A stretch of DNA of 64,000 nt from Lucinisca nassula (taxonomy: Eukaryota; Mollusca; Bivalvia; Lucinida; Lucinidae), in the NCBI GenBank assembly GCA_963580285.1, contig OY757026.1:49203143-49267142 (forward strand), written 5' to 3'. This document shows, in pieces, positions 29,715 through 41,934 of this stretch. The notes under the pieces are model-generated. The model searched no databases. It saw only the letters and a program-made list of their open reading frames with translations, and was not told where the DNA came from. Positions within the stretch are counted from its first letter, which is position 1. Each line of letters starts with the position of its first letter. The position numbers and the translations under genes were made by a program.

Positions 29715-30025
29715 TTATGCCCCATATAAAGGACGCTAGGCGTATTTGAGATGATGCACTGCATTTACATTTATATTGTTAAAGTTGACAAATCAGAGCC
29801 ATGTCTTATACCTTTCGCTTTCGAGTAAGGCTTGGTTCTGGTGACACTACAATCTGCGAAATGGATATTCATTCCGTAGTCGGTGTGTTCCCTTCCATCT
29901 TGGTGGAAGGGGGGCAACCCCGATATACTGAATGTAGAATATGACTTGGTCATATATTTATATTTACTTTTCCAGTGTAAAGTATGAAATACAATGTGGT
30001 TCATACTTCCGCGAGCACGTTGGCT
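29715..30025. other. No gene recognised
   Basis: CCTTCCATCTTGGTGGAAGG (29891-29910) is a small stem. A 77-codon minus frame shows no known domain. Confidence 0.45.
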
Positions 30026-30125
30026 TCTTCAGACTTTCGGATGAGTCTTTAAACCGAGGTCCCGTCTCCGTATGACTTTAGCTGTTGTTGTTGCTGTTGG
30101 TGGGACGTAAAACTCAAACACCCAC
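30026..30125 (+). mobile_element. SINE B, 5'-truncated
   Basis: AGACTTTCGGATGAGTC, AACCGAGGTCCCGTCTCCG, a GTTGTTGTTGCT expansion and GGGACGTAAAACTCAAAC, then a CCCACTTACTT tail. Imperfect duplication ACTTCCGCGAGCACG / ACTTCCACGAACGCA on either side. Confidence 0.6.
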
Positions 30126-30129
30126 TTAC

Positions 30130-30620
30130 TTCCACGAACGCATCGAGTCACATGATTTTCAGTGACGTCAAATGACGTGATTGATATTTCTACTTTAAAA
30201 GCTTGCCCTATAAGTTTTTTTTTCTTCGCCCAGTCATGAAGGGCAAATATTGTGAATGTAAAAAATTTGCTTAATTTTTCTGCTTTCCATTGAGGTATGA
30301 ACGACGGTGGGTCGCTAGCATAGTGTACCTTTGGGGCTCATTTGCTCTGCACGCGACCCACCGCGTTCGTGTTTCCACGAACAGCGGAAAAAATAAATAA
30401 ATAAATCTCAATGACGTGGCCAGCCCAAACTGTTCAATGACATTTTAGGCATTTACCTTCTCCAGACTGTGATACTTTGCTTCATTAACAAATATTTGTG
30501 GTATATGTACAGTTAATGCTATCTTGTCTGTTTGCCATTATGTGTTGTATTATTGTATCCTCATTGGCTTTATTGCCTTATGGAATTTGAAATAAAACTT
30601 ACTTACTTACTTACTTACAA
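30130..30620 (+). repeat. Probable 3' end of a degraded LINE-like element with (ACTT)n tail
   Basis: 30299-30369 is a stem-loop (GAACGACGGTGGGTCGC facing GCGACCCACCGCGTTC). Downstream, GGCTTTATTGCCTTATGG, AATTTGAAATAAAAC and then four to five TTAC units (30598-30618) look like a retroelement 3' end with a short-repeat tail. No reverse transcriptase sequence is attached, so the class is not shown. Confidence 0.35.
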
Positions 30621-30639
30621 AGGCTAGCCTTGCTATATC

Positions 30640-30966
30640 ATGTTGAAAGTTTCCAGCTTATCAGTATCACACCAAGTAAGATGGGACCTGGTTTGTTTTG
30701 TTCGCTTTATTTAATTGTGCTTCAGTACTGTATGTTAGCAAATAGGCTACATGATTTCAGACCTGTGCACTTCAAGAATATAAATTTCCCTTGCACAAAG
30801 TCTCGACTTCCTATGGTATTTCGAAGAAGCTTCCATGGTACGAGACGCTGCGCACAGACTTGAATCATGCAGACCTGTACATCTGTTTTAATGGCCGATC
30901 TTGGTGGCACTCAATGCCTCACTGATAATCAGGAAAATTGTCTATTAACATGACATTGGTGGATAT
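30640..30966 (+). repeat. Satellite monomers at the edge of the array
   Basis: Carries the monomer words GCTTCAGTACTGTATG, CAAGAATATAAATTTCCC, CAAAGTCTCGACTTCC, GGTATTTCGAAGAAG and GACGCTGCGCACAGA in the standard order. The surrounding parts are diverged. Confidence 0.5.
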
Positions 30967-31770
30967 TTATTAGTCTCTGGACACCCAGCCTGAAGCTGAT
31001 AACCACTACAGTTTCACATGCACATCAGCCAGTCAAGCAACATATTAAACACTTGATCCCTCAAATTAATTCAGCTATTTCATGTTTTATTATAGACCTT
31101 TTCATGTAGGCCGTGTGCCCTAAACATAGAGAAATTTTGTTGTTGCTTTCTTGTTTTGCTATACTTACACAGTAACGCTAAATATCCCAAACATAGGCGG
31201 AGACATGGTTCTTTGCCGGCTGATGTTACATGTCTATAAAATGAAAGGCGTTGGTGAATCTATGCATATGCGCAGGCTCGTCCGAGAGTCTGCTGTTCAC
31301 CTATATCATAAGTACCTTTTTCACAAAGGTGGGCTCAAATTAATCTGCGGTAAAATCAAAAGCAAACATGCTGAAGTAGCTCAACCTTGGGCATGTGTAA
31401 AAGACTTTTTATAGCTTCTTTGCGTTTTTTAGCTTTGTCAGTATTGCATTACAGATTCACTATGTCAACTAGCTGAAGCACAATGTTTTGACATGCCTTT
31501 TACACATGAACTCAGGTTGAACACGGTGTTGTTTACACATAGGTATCACCAAGTTTCTTCACTGAACGTCCCTTTGAATTTTAGGCCTTTCTTGTGTGGA
31601 AACTACCATCCTAATTTCAGAAATGAAAGACTAATCAGAGATATAAAACACATTATATTTTAACAGAAACAAAAATATACAAAACTATCGCAAACATTCT
31701 GCATGCAATAGAATTTATACAAAATATTTCCCGACGAAAATGCAGGTGATGGAAAATTTCTATTTTCAGA

Positions 31771-32035
31771 TTTCGAAAACACGCACCTACAAATATATCG
31801 GACCCTTCCCCCACCTGCCCACACACACACATGCCAAAAAGGAAATTTCAGATGAAAAGTTCTGATATGATCCAAACATAGACAGTGGGAACACATTAGA
31901 ACCATATCGTTCTTACTAGTACCCACAATCTCTGTTTTAGCATAAATAAGAAAAATAAGGTTTACTCCTGTAAATCCCAGTTTCAAAAGTGGGGGTTTAA
32001 GGGGGTCAAAGTTATAAAGGTGTGCTGACGTGATG
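31771..32035. mobile_element. H1 MITE in higher-order unit 1
   Basis: TTTCGAAAACACGCACCTAC and TATAAAGGTGTGCTGACGTG ends. Reduced stem ACACATTAGAACCATATCG facing CGTTCTTACTAGTACCC. Present at the same place in the other two units, so inserted before amplification. Confidence 0.55.
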
Positions 32036-32221
32036 ATTTATAAGTCACATTATGTCAACAAGTCCATGAAAATGTATACTCCGCTGTGTACAATGAAACA
32101 GGTGGTATACAAGGGCAATACATCTTTCTCATTTTTGTTCCAAGATCTGCCTCATTACCACCTCATTGAGGCATTTCTAATGCAACCCACGTTTTTACAT
32201 TTACAGATGTGAAAAATAGAC

Positions 32222-32490
32222 CCATTAGACAAAGTCCATGAGACAAAGTGCATTCTTTTTATATCCAAAGGGTTATTTTTTCTGATAAAAATGTTATAGT
32301 ATTCCTATCTATATTCCAAACATAGTTTGTTGGTGCTCGTTAGAACCGCCTAAATGAGGCGGTGCTAACGAGTACCAATAACATGTGTCTTGGAGTAATA
32401 TAGAACGAAATAATGTACACCCCTATAAACCGCAGTTTTCCATATAAAGTGAGGTTTAGAGGGGGGTGGTTCATGGACCTATAAAGCTCT
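32222..32490 (-). mobile_element. H2 MITE in higher-order unit 1
   Basis: CAAAGTCCATGAGACAAAGT, then CAAACATAGTTTGTTGGTGC and the stem CGTTAGAACCGCCTAAATG facing GAGGCGGTGCTAACGAGTACC, then GTGAGGTTTAGAGG and TGGTTCATGGACC. The third-position loop AAATGAGG is a variant seen only in this unit type and at 49745. A P-like arm (TGTGTCTACACTGTTTGCC) follows. Confidence 0.6.
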
Positions 32491-33037
32491 GTGTCTACAC
32501 TGTTTGCCATTAAGTACATTTTGTGGATCAAACAGGAGTTATGCATTACATTTTACTACTGGCTTTTTCCAGCACAAGCATAGTTCAGTAATCTGTACAT
32601 GTACTTGATCTAGCTGATAGCCAGCAGTTATTCCAGACCACTGACATGCTGAGAGTTTAATGACATTTAGCTGATTAAAAGAAGAGATTATGTCACTCAA
32701 GTTTCAGTTCTACAGTGCTACCAAGGTCGGCGGCGTTTAAGTGCTAATGCCTTTCACGAATGTAAATTTTCCCTGCACAAACGCTAGACTTCCATTGGTA
32801 TGTTGAAGACTCTCATGGCACGGGTCGCAGCGCATGGATGGGTGCTATTTGTGTGCTGCAGCGTTGTACATATGCTGGTAGGTTATGTCTGATTGAGTGT
32901 CATTGCATTTCAAGAATATATATTTCCCCTATTTCAGACTCGGCCTTCGTATGTTATGATGAAGAATCCTCACAATGACGCGGGATGCTACAATTGGATG
33001 GATGTTTTATTTTTCTTGCACAGCAGATCAGGAAATC

Positions 33038-33878
33038 TGGGATAGAAATTCTGTTCTGACCCTGATGTTCTAACCCAAAATCGAATATTCTGGCGTGTTT
33101 AATAAATGCACTGGTTGTATACGACTTCATATGCACCCCCGTTAAGGTTGACGTCACAGCACGTTACGTGACGTCACTAAACATTCCTGTAGCTTCATCA
33201 CAATATGGCGGGTGCTGGTGACCGAAGTGATTGCAGCGCTTAGAAATGTAAGGTATGCAAGAAAAAGAATCCTGTATGGGTGTGAGGGGTGGATATATAA
33301 ATTTGTATATCGAGATCACTGTCCGGCATCACTCGGCAAGCCTCGTGATGCCAGACAGTTACCCTTGGGACGGATTTTTCCATCCACCCCTCACACCCAT
33401 ATAAGATTTGTATATTCTTTTTTTTTGCAAAAGTACTGTACATATGCCAGTAGGATATGTCTGATTTGAGTACTAATGTTCTTCAAGAATATTACAATCT
33501 TATATGGGTATGGGGGTGGATGGAAAAATCCGTCCCAAGGGTCACTGTCTGGCATCACAAGGCTTGCCGAGTGATGCCGTACAGTGATCCCGAGGACAGA
33601 TTTTTCCATCCACCCCTCACACCCATATAGGAGTCTTTTTCTTGCATACCGTCCAATTCTTAGCGCTGATTTTAATGCTGCAGTCACTTCGGTTACCAAC
33701 GTCCGCCATATTGTGTTGACACTGCTGGAATGTTTAGTGACCGCACGCTACGTGCTGTGACGTCAACCTTAACGACGGCGCATACGAGGTCGCAATCAAC
33801 CAGTGCATTTATCAAACACGCGATTATATTCGATTTTGGGTCAGAACACCAGAGTCAGAACATTAATTTCTATCCCAG
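33038..33878. repeat. Foldback element with satellite sequence as the loop, unit 1
   Basis: Arms 33038-33419 and 33486-33878 are inverted copies. Examples: GGGATAGAAATTCTG with AATTTCTATCCC; GTTAAGGTTGACGTCACAGC with GCTGTGACGTCAACCTTAAC; TGGGTGTGAGGGGTGGAT with ATCCACCCCTCACACCCA. Each arm also holds a smaller palindrome (GGCATCAC..GTGATGCC). The 66-nt loop contains GTACTGTACATATGCCAGTA then TATGTCTGATTTGAGTAC, a monomer core. Confidence 0.65.
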
Positions 33879-35492
33879 GGTCAAACACGGATTTCCTTGT
33901 CTGGCTTGCAAGAATATGAATTTCTCCTGTGCAAAGGGTGGCCTTGCTTAGTTATGTTGAAGAAGGGTTTCAGCCTGTCGGGTTTTGTTTAGATTGGACT
34001 TGTCTTCCAACTGGGCAAAAGTCATGCAGAATCAGTCCAACCTATATCATGTTGCGTGGTGTCACGTTGTACAAGGAGCGCCATGGCGCACTGCGGAGTA
34101 CTGCGCACGAAGGGTGTGTTTTTGTTTTCTTTGTGTTGCAGTACTGTACTTTAGCTGATAGTTGATTTATGAGTGATATCGCCATTGAAGAATATAATTC
34201 AATGGCACGGGTCACTGCACAAGGATGGGTGTTTTCTTGTGCTGCAGCCCTGTATACATGCGGGTATAACACGTCTGATTTGAGCGTCACGGCCCCCCAA
34301 AACATATATTTCCCCTTAAAAAGGCTAGCCTTTTTATGTTGAAGAATCGTCCAATGACGCGGGCGCTATGCAAGGAGGATGGGTTATGTATGCTGCAGTA
34401 TTATGTACTTGCTGGTAGGTTAAGAATATAGATTTCCCCTGTACAAATGACACCGTTGCTTTGTGCTGTTTCCAGCTTTTCAGGTCAGGTTAGACCACGA
34501 GGAACTAATACAACCTGTATCATGGCGTGTAGTGTCACGTTGTACAACGTGTGCCATGGCCAGGTGCGCGGCGCTGCACACGAAAGGTGGATTTTCTTTT
34601 TCTTTTTTTTGTGCTTAAGTACTGAAAATAATCTGGTAGGTAACGTCCGATTTGAGTACTTTTGTCCTCAAAGCATATGAATTTATTAGTCGCTGGAAAC
34701 CCAGCCTGAAGCTGGTGATTCCTGCAGTTTAACATGCATAACAGCCAGTCGAGCAACATATTAAAAACTTGATCCCTCATATTAATTGAGCTATTTCATG
34801 TGTAATTATAGACCTTTTCATGTAGAGCGTGTGCCCTAAACATAGGGAAAATTTGTTGTTGCTTTCTTGTTTTTCTATACTTACACAGTAACACTTAATA
34901 TTCCAAACATGGGCAGAGACATGGTTCTTTACCGGCTCACGAAACATGTCTATAAAAGGAAAGGCGTTGGTGAGTCTGTCCATATGCGCAGGCTCGCCCG
35001 AGAGTCGCTGTTCACCTATATCATTAGTACCTTTTTCACAAAGGTGGGCTCAATTAAGCTGTGGTAAAATAAAAAGCAAACATGCTGAAGTAGCTCAACC
35101 TGGGGCATGTGTGAAAGACTTTGTATAGCTTCTTTGCGTTTTTTAGCTTTGTCAGTATTGCATTACAGATTCACTATGTCAACCAGCTGAGGCAAATATT
35201 TTGACATGCCTTTTACACATGAACTCCGGTTGAACACGGTGTTGTTTACACATAGGTACCACCAAGTTTCTTCACTGAACGTCCCTTTGAATTTTAGGCC
35301 TTTCATGTGTGGAAACTACCATCCTAATTTCAGAAATGAAAGAAAAATCAGAGATATAAAACACATTATATTTCAACAGAAACAAAAAATATACAAAAAT
35401 ACAAAACTATCACAAACATTCTGCATGTAATAGAATTTATACAAAATATTTCTCGACGAAAATGCAGGTTATGCAAAATTTCTATTTTTATA

Positions 35493-35752
35493 TTTCGAAA
35501 ACACGCATATTCAAATATATTGGACCCCCCCCCCCCCCCACCCCACCTGCCGAAAAGGAAATTTCAGATAAAAAAATCTGATATGATCCAACCATAGACT
35601 GTGGGAACTCATTAGAACCATATCGTTCTAACTAGTACCCACAATCTATGTTTTAAGTAGAATTAAGAAAAATAAGGTTAACCCCTGTAAACCCCAGTTT
35701 TAAAAGTGGGATTTAAGGGGGTCAAAGTTATATAGGTGTGCTTACGTGATGA
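35493..35752. mobile_element. H1 MITE in higher-order unit 2
   Basis: Orthologous to 31771-32035; carries a 15-C run and the ends TTCGAAAACACGCATATTC and TATATAGGTGTGCTTACGTG. Confidence 0.55.
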
Positions 35753-35935
35753 TATATATGGTCACATTATGTTAACAAGTCCATGAAAATGTATACTCCG
35801 CTGTGTATACTGAAACAAGTGGTTTAAATGGGCAATACATTTTTCTCATTTTTGTTCCAAGATCTGCCTCATTACCACCTCATTGGGGCAGTTTTAATGA
35901 AACCCACGATATTACATTTACAGATGTGAAAAATA

Positions 35936-36205
35936 GACCCATTAGACAAAGTCCATGAGACAAAGTGCAATTTTTTTTATATCCAAAGGGTTATTTTTTT
36001 CTGATAAAAATGTTATAGTATTCCTATATATATTCCAAACATTGTTTGTTGGTGTTCGTTAGAAACGCCTAAATGAGGCGGTGCTAACGAGTACAAATAA
36101 CATATGTCCTGTTGTAATATATAAGAAATAATGTACACCCCTATAAACCACAGTTTTCCATATAAAGTGAGCTTTAGAGGGGTGGTCCATGGACTTATAC
36201 TGCTT
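35936..36205 (-). mobile_element. H2 MITE in higher-order unit 2
   Basis: Orthologous to 32222-32490. Stem GTTCGTTAGAAACGCCTAAA facing GGCGGTGCTAACGAGTAC. Confidence 0.6.
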
Positions 36206-36747
36206 TGTGTCTACACTGTTTGCCATTACGTAAATTATGTGGATCAAACAGGCAATATGCATTACATTTTGCTACTGGCTTTTTCCAGCACAGGCATAGT
36301 TCAGTAATCTATACATGTACTTGACCTGTTAGCCAGCAGTTATTTCAGACCACTGACATGCTGAGAGTTTAATGACATTTAGCTGATTAAAAGAAGAGAT
36401 TATGTCACTCAAGTTTGTTCTACAGTGTTACCAAGATCGGCGGCGTTTAAGTGCTATTGCCCTTCACGAATGTAAATTTTCCCTGCATAAACGCTAGACT
36501 TCCATTGGTATGTTGTAGACTCTCATGGCACGGGTCGCAGCACACGGATGGGTGCTATTTTTGTGCTGCAGCGTTGTACATATGCTGGTAGGTTATGTCT
36601 GATTTGCAGGAATATAAATTTCCCCTATTTCAGACACAGCCTTCCTATGTTATGTTGAAGAATCCTCCCATTGACACGGGATACTTCAAACGGATGGATG
36701 TTTTATTTTTCTTGCACAGCAGATCAGGAAATCAATAGTTTTAGCTT

Positions 36748-37586
36748 GGGATAGAAATTCTGTTCTAACCCTGATTTTTTTACCCAAAATCTAATATTCT
36801 GGCGTGTTTGAATACGACCTCATATGCACCGTCGTTAAGGTTGACGTCACAGCACGTTACATGAAGTCACTAAACATTCTTGTAGTGTCATCACAATATG
36901 GCGGACGTTGGTAACCGAAGTGACTGCAGCATTAAAACTCCGCGCTAAGAATTGTAAGGTATGCAAGAAAAAGACTCCTATATGGGTGTGAGGGGTGGAT
37001 ATATAAATTTGTCCGACGGGATCACTGTCCGGCATCACTCGGCAAGCCTCTTGATGCCAAACAGTTACCATTGAGGCTGATTTTTACATCCACCCCTCAC
37101 ACCTATATAATATTTGTATATTCTTTTTTTGTGCAATAGTACTGTACATATGCTACTAGGATATGTCTGATTTGAGTACTAAGGTTCTTCCAAGAATATA
37201 AGAATCTTACATGAGTATGAGGGGTGGATGGAAAAATCCGTCCCAAGGGTCACTAACCGGCATCACAAGGCTTGCCGAGTGATGCCAGACAGTGATCCCG
37301 ACGGACGGATTTTTCCATCCACCCTTCACACCCATATAGGAGTCTTTTTCTTGCATACCGTCCAATTCTTAGCGCTGATTTTAATGCTGCAGTCACTTCG
37401 GTTACCAACGTCCGCAATATTGTGTTGACACTGCAGGAATGTTTAGTGACGTTACGTAACGTGCTGTGACGTCAACCTTAACGACGGCGCATACGAGGTC
37501 GCAAACAATCAGTGCATTTATCAAGCACGCGATTATATTCGATTTTGGGTCGGAACACCAGAGTCAGAACATTAATTTCTATCCCA
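36748..37586. repeat. Foldback element, unit 2
   Basis: Same arms as 33038-33878, bounded by GGGATAGAAATTCTG and AATTTCTATCCC. The TTGACGTCACAGCACGTTAC arm faces GTAACGTGCTGTGACGTCAA. Confidence 0.65.
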
Positions 37587-39196
37587 GGGTCAAACACGGA
37601 TTTCCTTGTCTGGCTTGCAAGAATATGAATTTCTCCTGTGCAAAGGGTGGCCTTGCTAAATTATGTTGAAGAAAGGTTCCAGCTTGTCGGGTTTTGTTGA
37701 GATTGGACTTGTCCTGCTACTGGACAAGAGCCATGCAGAATCAGTCCAACCTAAATCATGTTGGGTTATGTCACGTTGTACAAGGAGCGCCATGGCGCTC
37801 TGGGGAGTACTGCGCACGGAGGGTGTGTTTTTGTTTTATCTTTGTGTTGCAGTACTGTACTTTAGCTGATAGTTGATATATAAGTGCTATCGTCATTGAA
37901 GAATATAATTCAATGGCATGGGTCACTGCCCAAGGATGGGTGTTTTCTTGTGCTGCAGCCCTGTACACATGCGGGTATAACATTTCTGATTTGAGCGTCA
38001 CGGCCCTCAAAATATATATTTCCCCCCAAAAAAGACTAGCCTTCTTATGTTGAAGAATCGTCCAATGACGCGGGGTGCTGTGCAAGGAGGATGGGTTATG
38101 TATGCTGCAGTACTATCACTTGCTGGTAGGTTAAGAATATAGATTTCCCCTGTACAAAGGACACCGTTGCTTTGTGCTGTTTCCAGCTTTTCAGGTCAGG
38201 TTAGACCACGAGGAACAAATACAACCTGTATCATGGCGGGTAGTGTCACGTTGTGCAATGTGTGCCATGGCCAGGTGCGCGGCGCTGCACACGAAAGGTG
38301 GATTTTCTTTTTCTCTTTTTTTGTGCTTAAGTACTGAACATAATCTGGTAGGTAACGTCCGATTTGAGTACTTTTGCCCTCAAAGAATATAAATTTATAA
38401 GTCTCTGGACACCCAGCCTGAAGCTGATGATTCCTGTAGTTTAACATGCATATCAGCCAGTCAAGCAACATATTAAAAACTTGATCCCTCAAATTAATTG
38501 AGCTATTTCATGTGTAATAATAGACCTTTTCATGTAGGTCGTGTGCCCTAAACATAGGGAAAATTTGTTGTTGCTTTCTTGTTTTTCTATACTTACACAG
38601 TAACACTAAATATTCCAAACATGGGCGGAGACACGGTTCTTTGCCGGCTCATGAAACATGTCTATAAAAGGAAAGGCGTTGGTGAGTCTGTCCATATGCG
38701 CAGGCTCGCCCGAGTCTGCTGTTCACCTATATCATAAGTACCTTTTTCACAAAGGTGGGCTCAAATTAATCTGTGGTAAAATAAAAAGCAAACATGCTGA
38801 AGTAGCTCAACCTGGGGCATGTGTGAAAGACTTCGTATAGCTTCTTTGTGTTTTTTAGCTTTGGCAGTATTGCATTTGAGATTCACTATGTCAACCAGCT
38901 GAGGCACAATATTTTGACATGCCTTTTACACATGAACTTCGGTTGAACACGGTGTTGTTTACACATAGGTAGCACCAAGTTTCTTCACTGAACGTCCCTT
39001 TGAATTTTAGGCCTTTCATGTGTGGAAAGAACCATCCTAATTTCAGAAATGAAAGAAAAATCAGAGATATAAAACACATTATATTTCAACAGATACAAAA
39101 ATATACAAAACTATCACAAACATTCTGCATGCAATAGAATTTATATAAAATAATTCTCGACGAAAATGCAGGTTATGCAAAATTTCTATTTTCAGA

Positions 39197-39452
39197 TTTC
39201 GAAAACACGCATATTAAAATATATTATACCCCCCCCCCCCCCCCACATGCCAAAAAGGAAATTTCAGATAAAAAAATCTGAAATGATCCAAACATAGACT
39301 GTGGGAACTCATTAGAACCATAACGTTCTAACAAGTACCCACAATCTATGTTTTATGTAGAATTAAGAAATATAAGGTTTACCCCTGTGAACCCCAGTTT
39401 TAAAAGTGGGGTTTAAGGGGGTCAAAGTTATATAGGTGTGCTAACGTGATGA
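39197..39452. mobile_element. H1 MITE in higher-order unit 3
   Basis: Orthologous to 31771-32035, with a C run at 39228-39244 and the ends TTTCGAAAACACGCATATTA and TATAGGTGTGCTAACGTG. Confidence 0.55.
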
Positions 39453-39639
39453 TTTATATGGTCAAATTATGTTAACAAGTCCATGAAAATGTATACTCCG
39501 CTGTGTACAATGAAACAAGCGGTTTACCAGGGCAATACCTTTTTCTCATTTTTGTTCCAAGATCTGCCTCATTACCACCTCATTGAGGCAGTTCTAATGA
39601 AACCCACGTTTTTACATTTACAGATGTGAAAAATAGACC

Positions 39640-39905
39640 TATTAGACAAAGTCCATGAGACAAAGTGCATTCTTTGATATATCCAAAGGGTTATTTTTTC
39701 TGATAAAAATGTTATTGTATTCCTATATATATTCCAAACATTGTTTGTTGGTGCTCGTTAGAACCGCCTAAATAAGGCGGTGCTAACGAGTACCAATAAC
39801 ATATGTCCTGGAGTAATATATAACAAAATAATGTACATCCCTTTAAACCCCAGTTTTCCATATAAAGTGAGGTTTAGAGGGGGTGGTTCATGGACCTATA
39901 AAGCT
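39640..39905 (-). mobile_element. H2 MITE in higher-order unit 3
   Basis: Orthologous to 32222-32490. Stem GTTAGAACCGCCTAAATAAG facing GGCGGTGCTAACGAGTACC. Confidence 0.6.
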
Positions 39906-40458
39906 CTGTGTCTACACTGTTTGCCATTAAGTACATTTTGTGGATCAAACAGGAATTATGCATTACATTTTACTACTGGCTTTTTCCAGCACAAGCATAG
40001 TTCAGTAATCTGTACATGTACTTGATCTAGCTGATAGCCAGCAGTTATTCCAGACCACTGACATGCTGAGAGTTTAATGACATTTAGCTGATTAAAAGAA
40101 GAGATTATGTCACTCAAGTTTCAGTTCTACAGTGCTACCAAGGTCGGCGGCGTTTAAGTGCTAATGCCTTTCACGAATGTAAATTTTCCCTGCACAAACG
40201 CTAGACTTCCATTGGTATGTTGAAGACTCTCATGGCACGGGTCGCAGCACACGGATGGGTGCTATTTTGTGCTGCAGCGTTGTACATATGCTGGTAGGTT
40301 ATGTCTGATTTTCAAGAATATAAATTTCCCCTATTTCAGATACAGCCTTCCTATGTTATGTTGAAGAATCCTTCCATTGACAATGGATACTACAAACGGA
40401 TGGATGTTTTTTTTTTATTTTTCTTGCACAGCAGACTAGGAAATCAATAGTTTTAGCT

Positions 40459-41293
40459 TGGGATAGAAATTCTGTTCTAACCCTGATGTTCTTACCCAAA
40501 ATCTAATATTCTGGCGTGTTTGAATACGACCTCATATGCACCGTCGATAAGGTTGACGTCACAGCACCTTACATGAAGTCACTATACATTCTTGTAGTCT
40601 CGTCACAATATAGCGGACGTTGGTAACCGAGGTGACTGCAGCATTAAAAATCCGCGCTAAGTATTGTAAGGTGGCAAGAAAAAGAATCCTATATGGGTGT
40701 GAGGGGTGGATATATAAATTTGTTCTTCGGGATCACAGTCCGGCATCATTCGGCAAGCCACGTGATGCCAAACAGTTACCCTCGGGGCTGATTTTTCCAT
40801 CCACCCCTCACACCCATATAAGATTTGTATATTCTTTTTTGTGCAAAAGTACTGTACATATGCTAGTAGAATATGTATGATTTGAGTACGAAGGTTCTTC
40901 CAAGAATATAATCTTATTTGGGTATGAGGGGTGGATGGAAAAAATCCGTCCCAAAGGTCACTGTTCGGTATCACAAGGCTTACCGAGTGATGCCGGACAG
41001 TGATCCCGACGGACGGATTTTTCCATCCACCCCTCACACCCATATAGGAGTCTTTTTCTTGCATACCGTCTAATTCTTAGCGCTGATTTTAATGCTGCAG
41101 TCACTTCGGTTACCAACGCCCACCATATTGTGTTGACACTGCAGGAATGTTTAGTGACGTTACGTAACGTGCTGTGACGTCAACCTTAACGACGGCGCAT
41201 ACGAGGTCGCAATCAACCCGCGCATTTATCAAGCACGCGATTATATTCAATTTTGGGTCGGAACACCAAAGTCAGAACATAAATTTCTATCCC
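40459..41293. repeat. Foldback element, unit 3
   Basis: Same structure as 33038-33878, bounded by GGGATAGAAATTCTG and ATTTCTATCCCAGG. Confidence 0.65.
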
Positions 41294-41934
41294 AGGGTCA
41301 AACACGGATTTCCTTGTCTGGCTTGCAAGAATATGAATTTCTCCTGTGCAAATGGTGACCTTGCTAAGTTATGTTGAAGAAAGGTTCCAGCTTGTCGGGT
41401 TTTGTTTAGAATGGACTTGTCCTGCTACTGGACAAGAGCCATGCAGAATCAGTCCATACCATATCATGTTGGGTTATGTCACGTTGTACAAGGAGCGCCA
41501 TGACGCACTGGGGAGTACTGCGCACGGCGGGTGTGTTTTTGTTTTATCTTTGTGTTGCAGTACTGTACTTTAGCTAATTATTGATATATGAGTGCTATCG
41601 CCATTGAAGAATATAATTCAATGGCACGGGTCACTGCACAAGGGTTGTTGTTTTTCTTGTGCTGTAGCCCTGTACACATGCGGGTATAACGTGTCTGATT
41701 TGAGGGTCACGGCCCTCAAAATATATATTTCCCCTAAAAAAGGCTAGCTGAACATAATCTGGTATGCTACGTCTGATTTGAGTACGTTTGCCCTCAAAGA
41801 ATATAAATTCACTCTGAACAAAGTCTCGACATTACACGGTATGTTGAAAAAGGCTCAAATTGGACTGGAACCCGCGTACGGATAGTTTTTGATGCGGCCG
41901 ATATGTATGATTTGGGTGTCATAGCCCTTCAGGA

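Larger units (their letters stand above)
30967..34682 (+). repeat. Higher-order satellite unit, copy 1 (3.71 kb)
   Basis: Starts at TTATTAGTCTCTGGACACCC; the same start recurs at 34683 and 38394. In order it holds: a non-satellite part (to 31770), an H1 MITE, an H-like half hairpin (32130-32215), an H2 MITE, about three 150-bp monomers, an 840-bp foldback, then more monomers to 34680. A frame at 31151-31414 (87 codons) ends KSKHAEVAQPWACVKDFL; its last third is kept in copy 3 with a few changes and broken in copy 2. No domain is recognised. Confidence 0.75.
34683..38393 (+). repeat. Higher-order satellite unit, copy 2 (3.71 kb)
   Basis: Same order as copy 1 throughout: spacing of matched starts is 3,716 and 3,711 bp. 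Differences are small indels and substitutions, such as a C run at 35527 that replaces ACACAC-rich sequence in copy 1. The frame corresponding to 31151-31414 is shifted here near 35000-35060. Confidence 0.75.
38394..41814 (+). repeat. Higher-order satellite unit, copy 3 (shortened)
   Basis: Follows units 1 and 2 to about 41740. There CTAAAAAAGGCTAGC joins directly to TGAACATAATCTGGTA, a sequence found about 300 bp further along in units 1 and 2. The deletion falls between related monomers, as expected from unequal exchange. Confidence 0.7.

Noticed and set aside
40657..41064. 135-codon minus-strand frame, the longest after the transposase pieces
   Set aside because: Lies in the foldback arms; overlapping frames exist in other units with indels, and no domain is seen.
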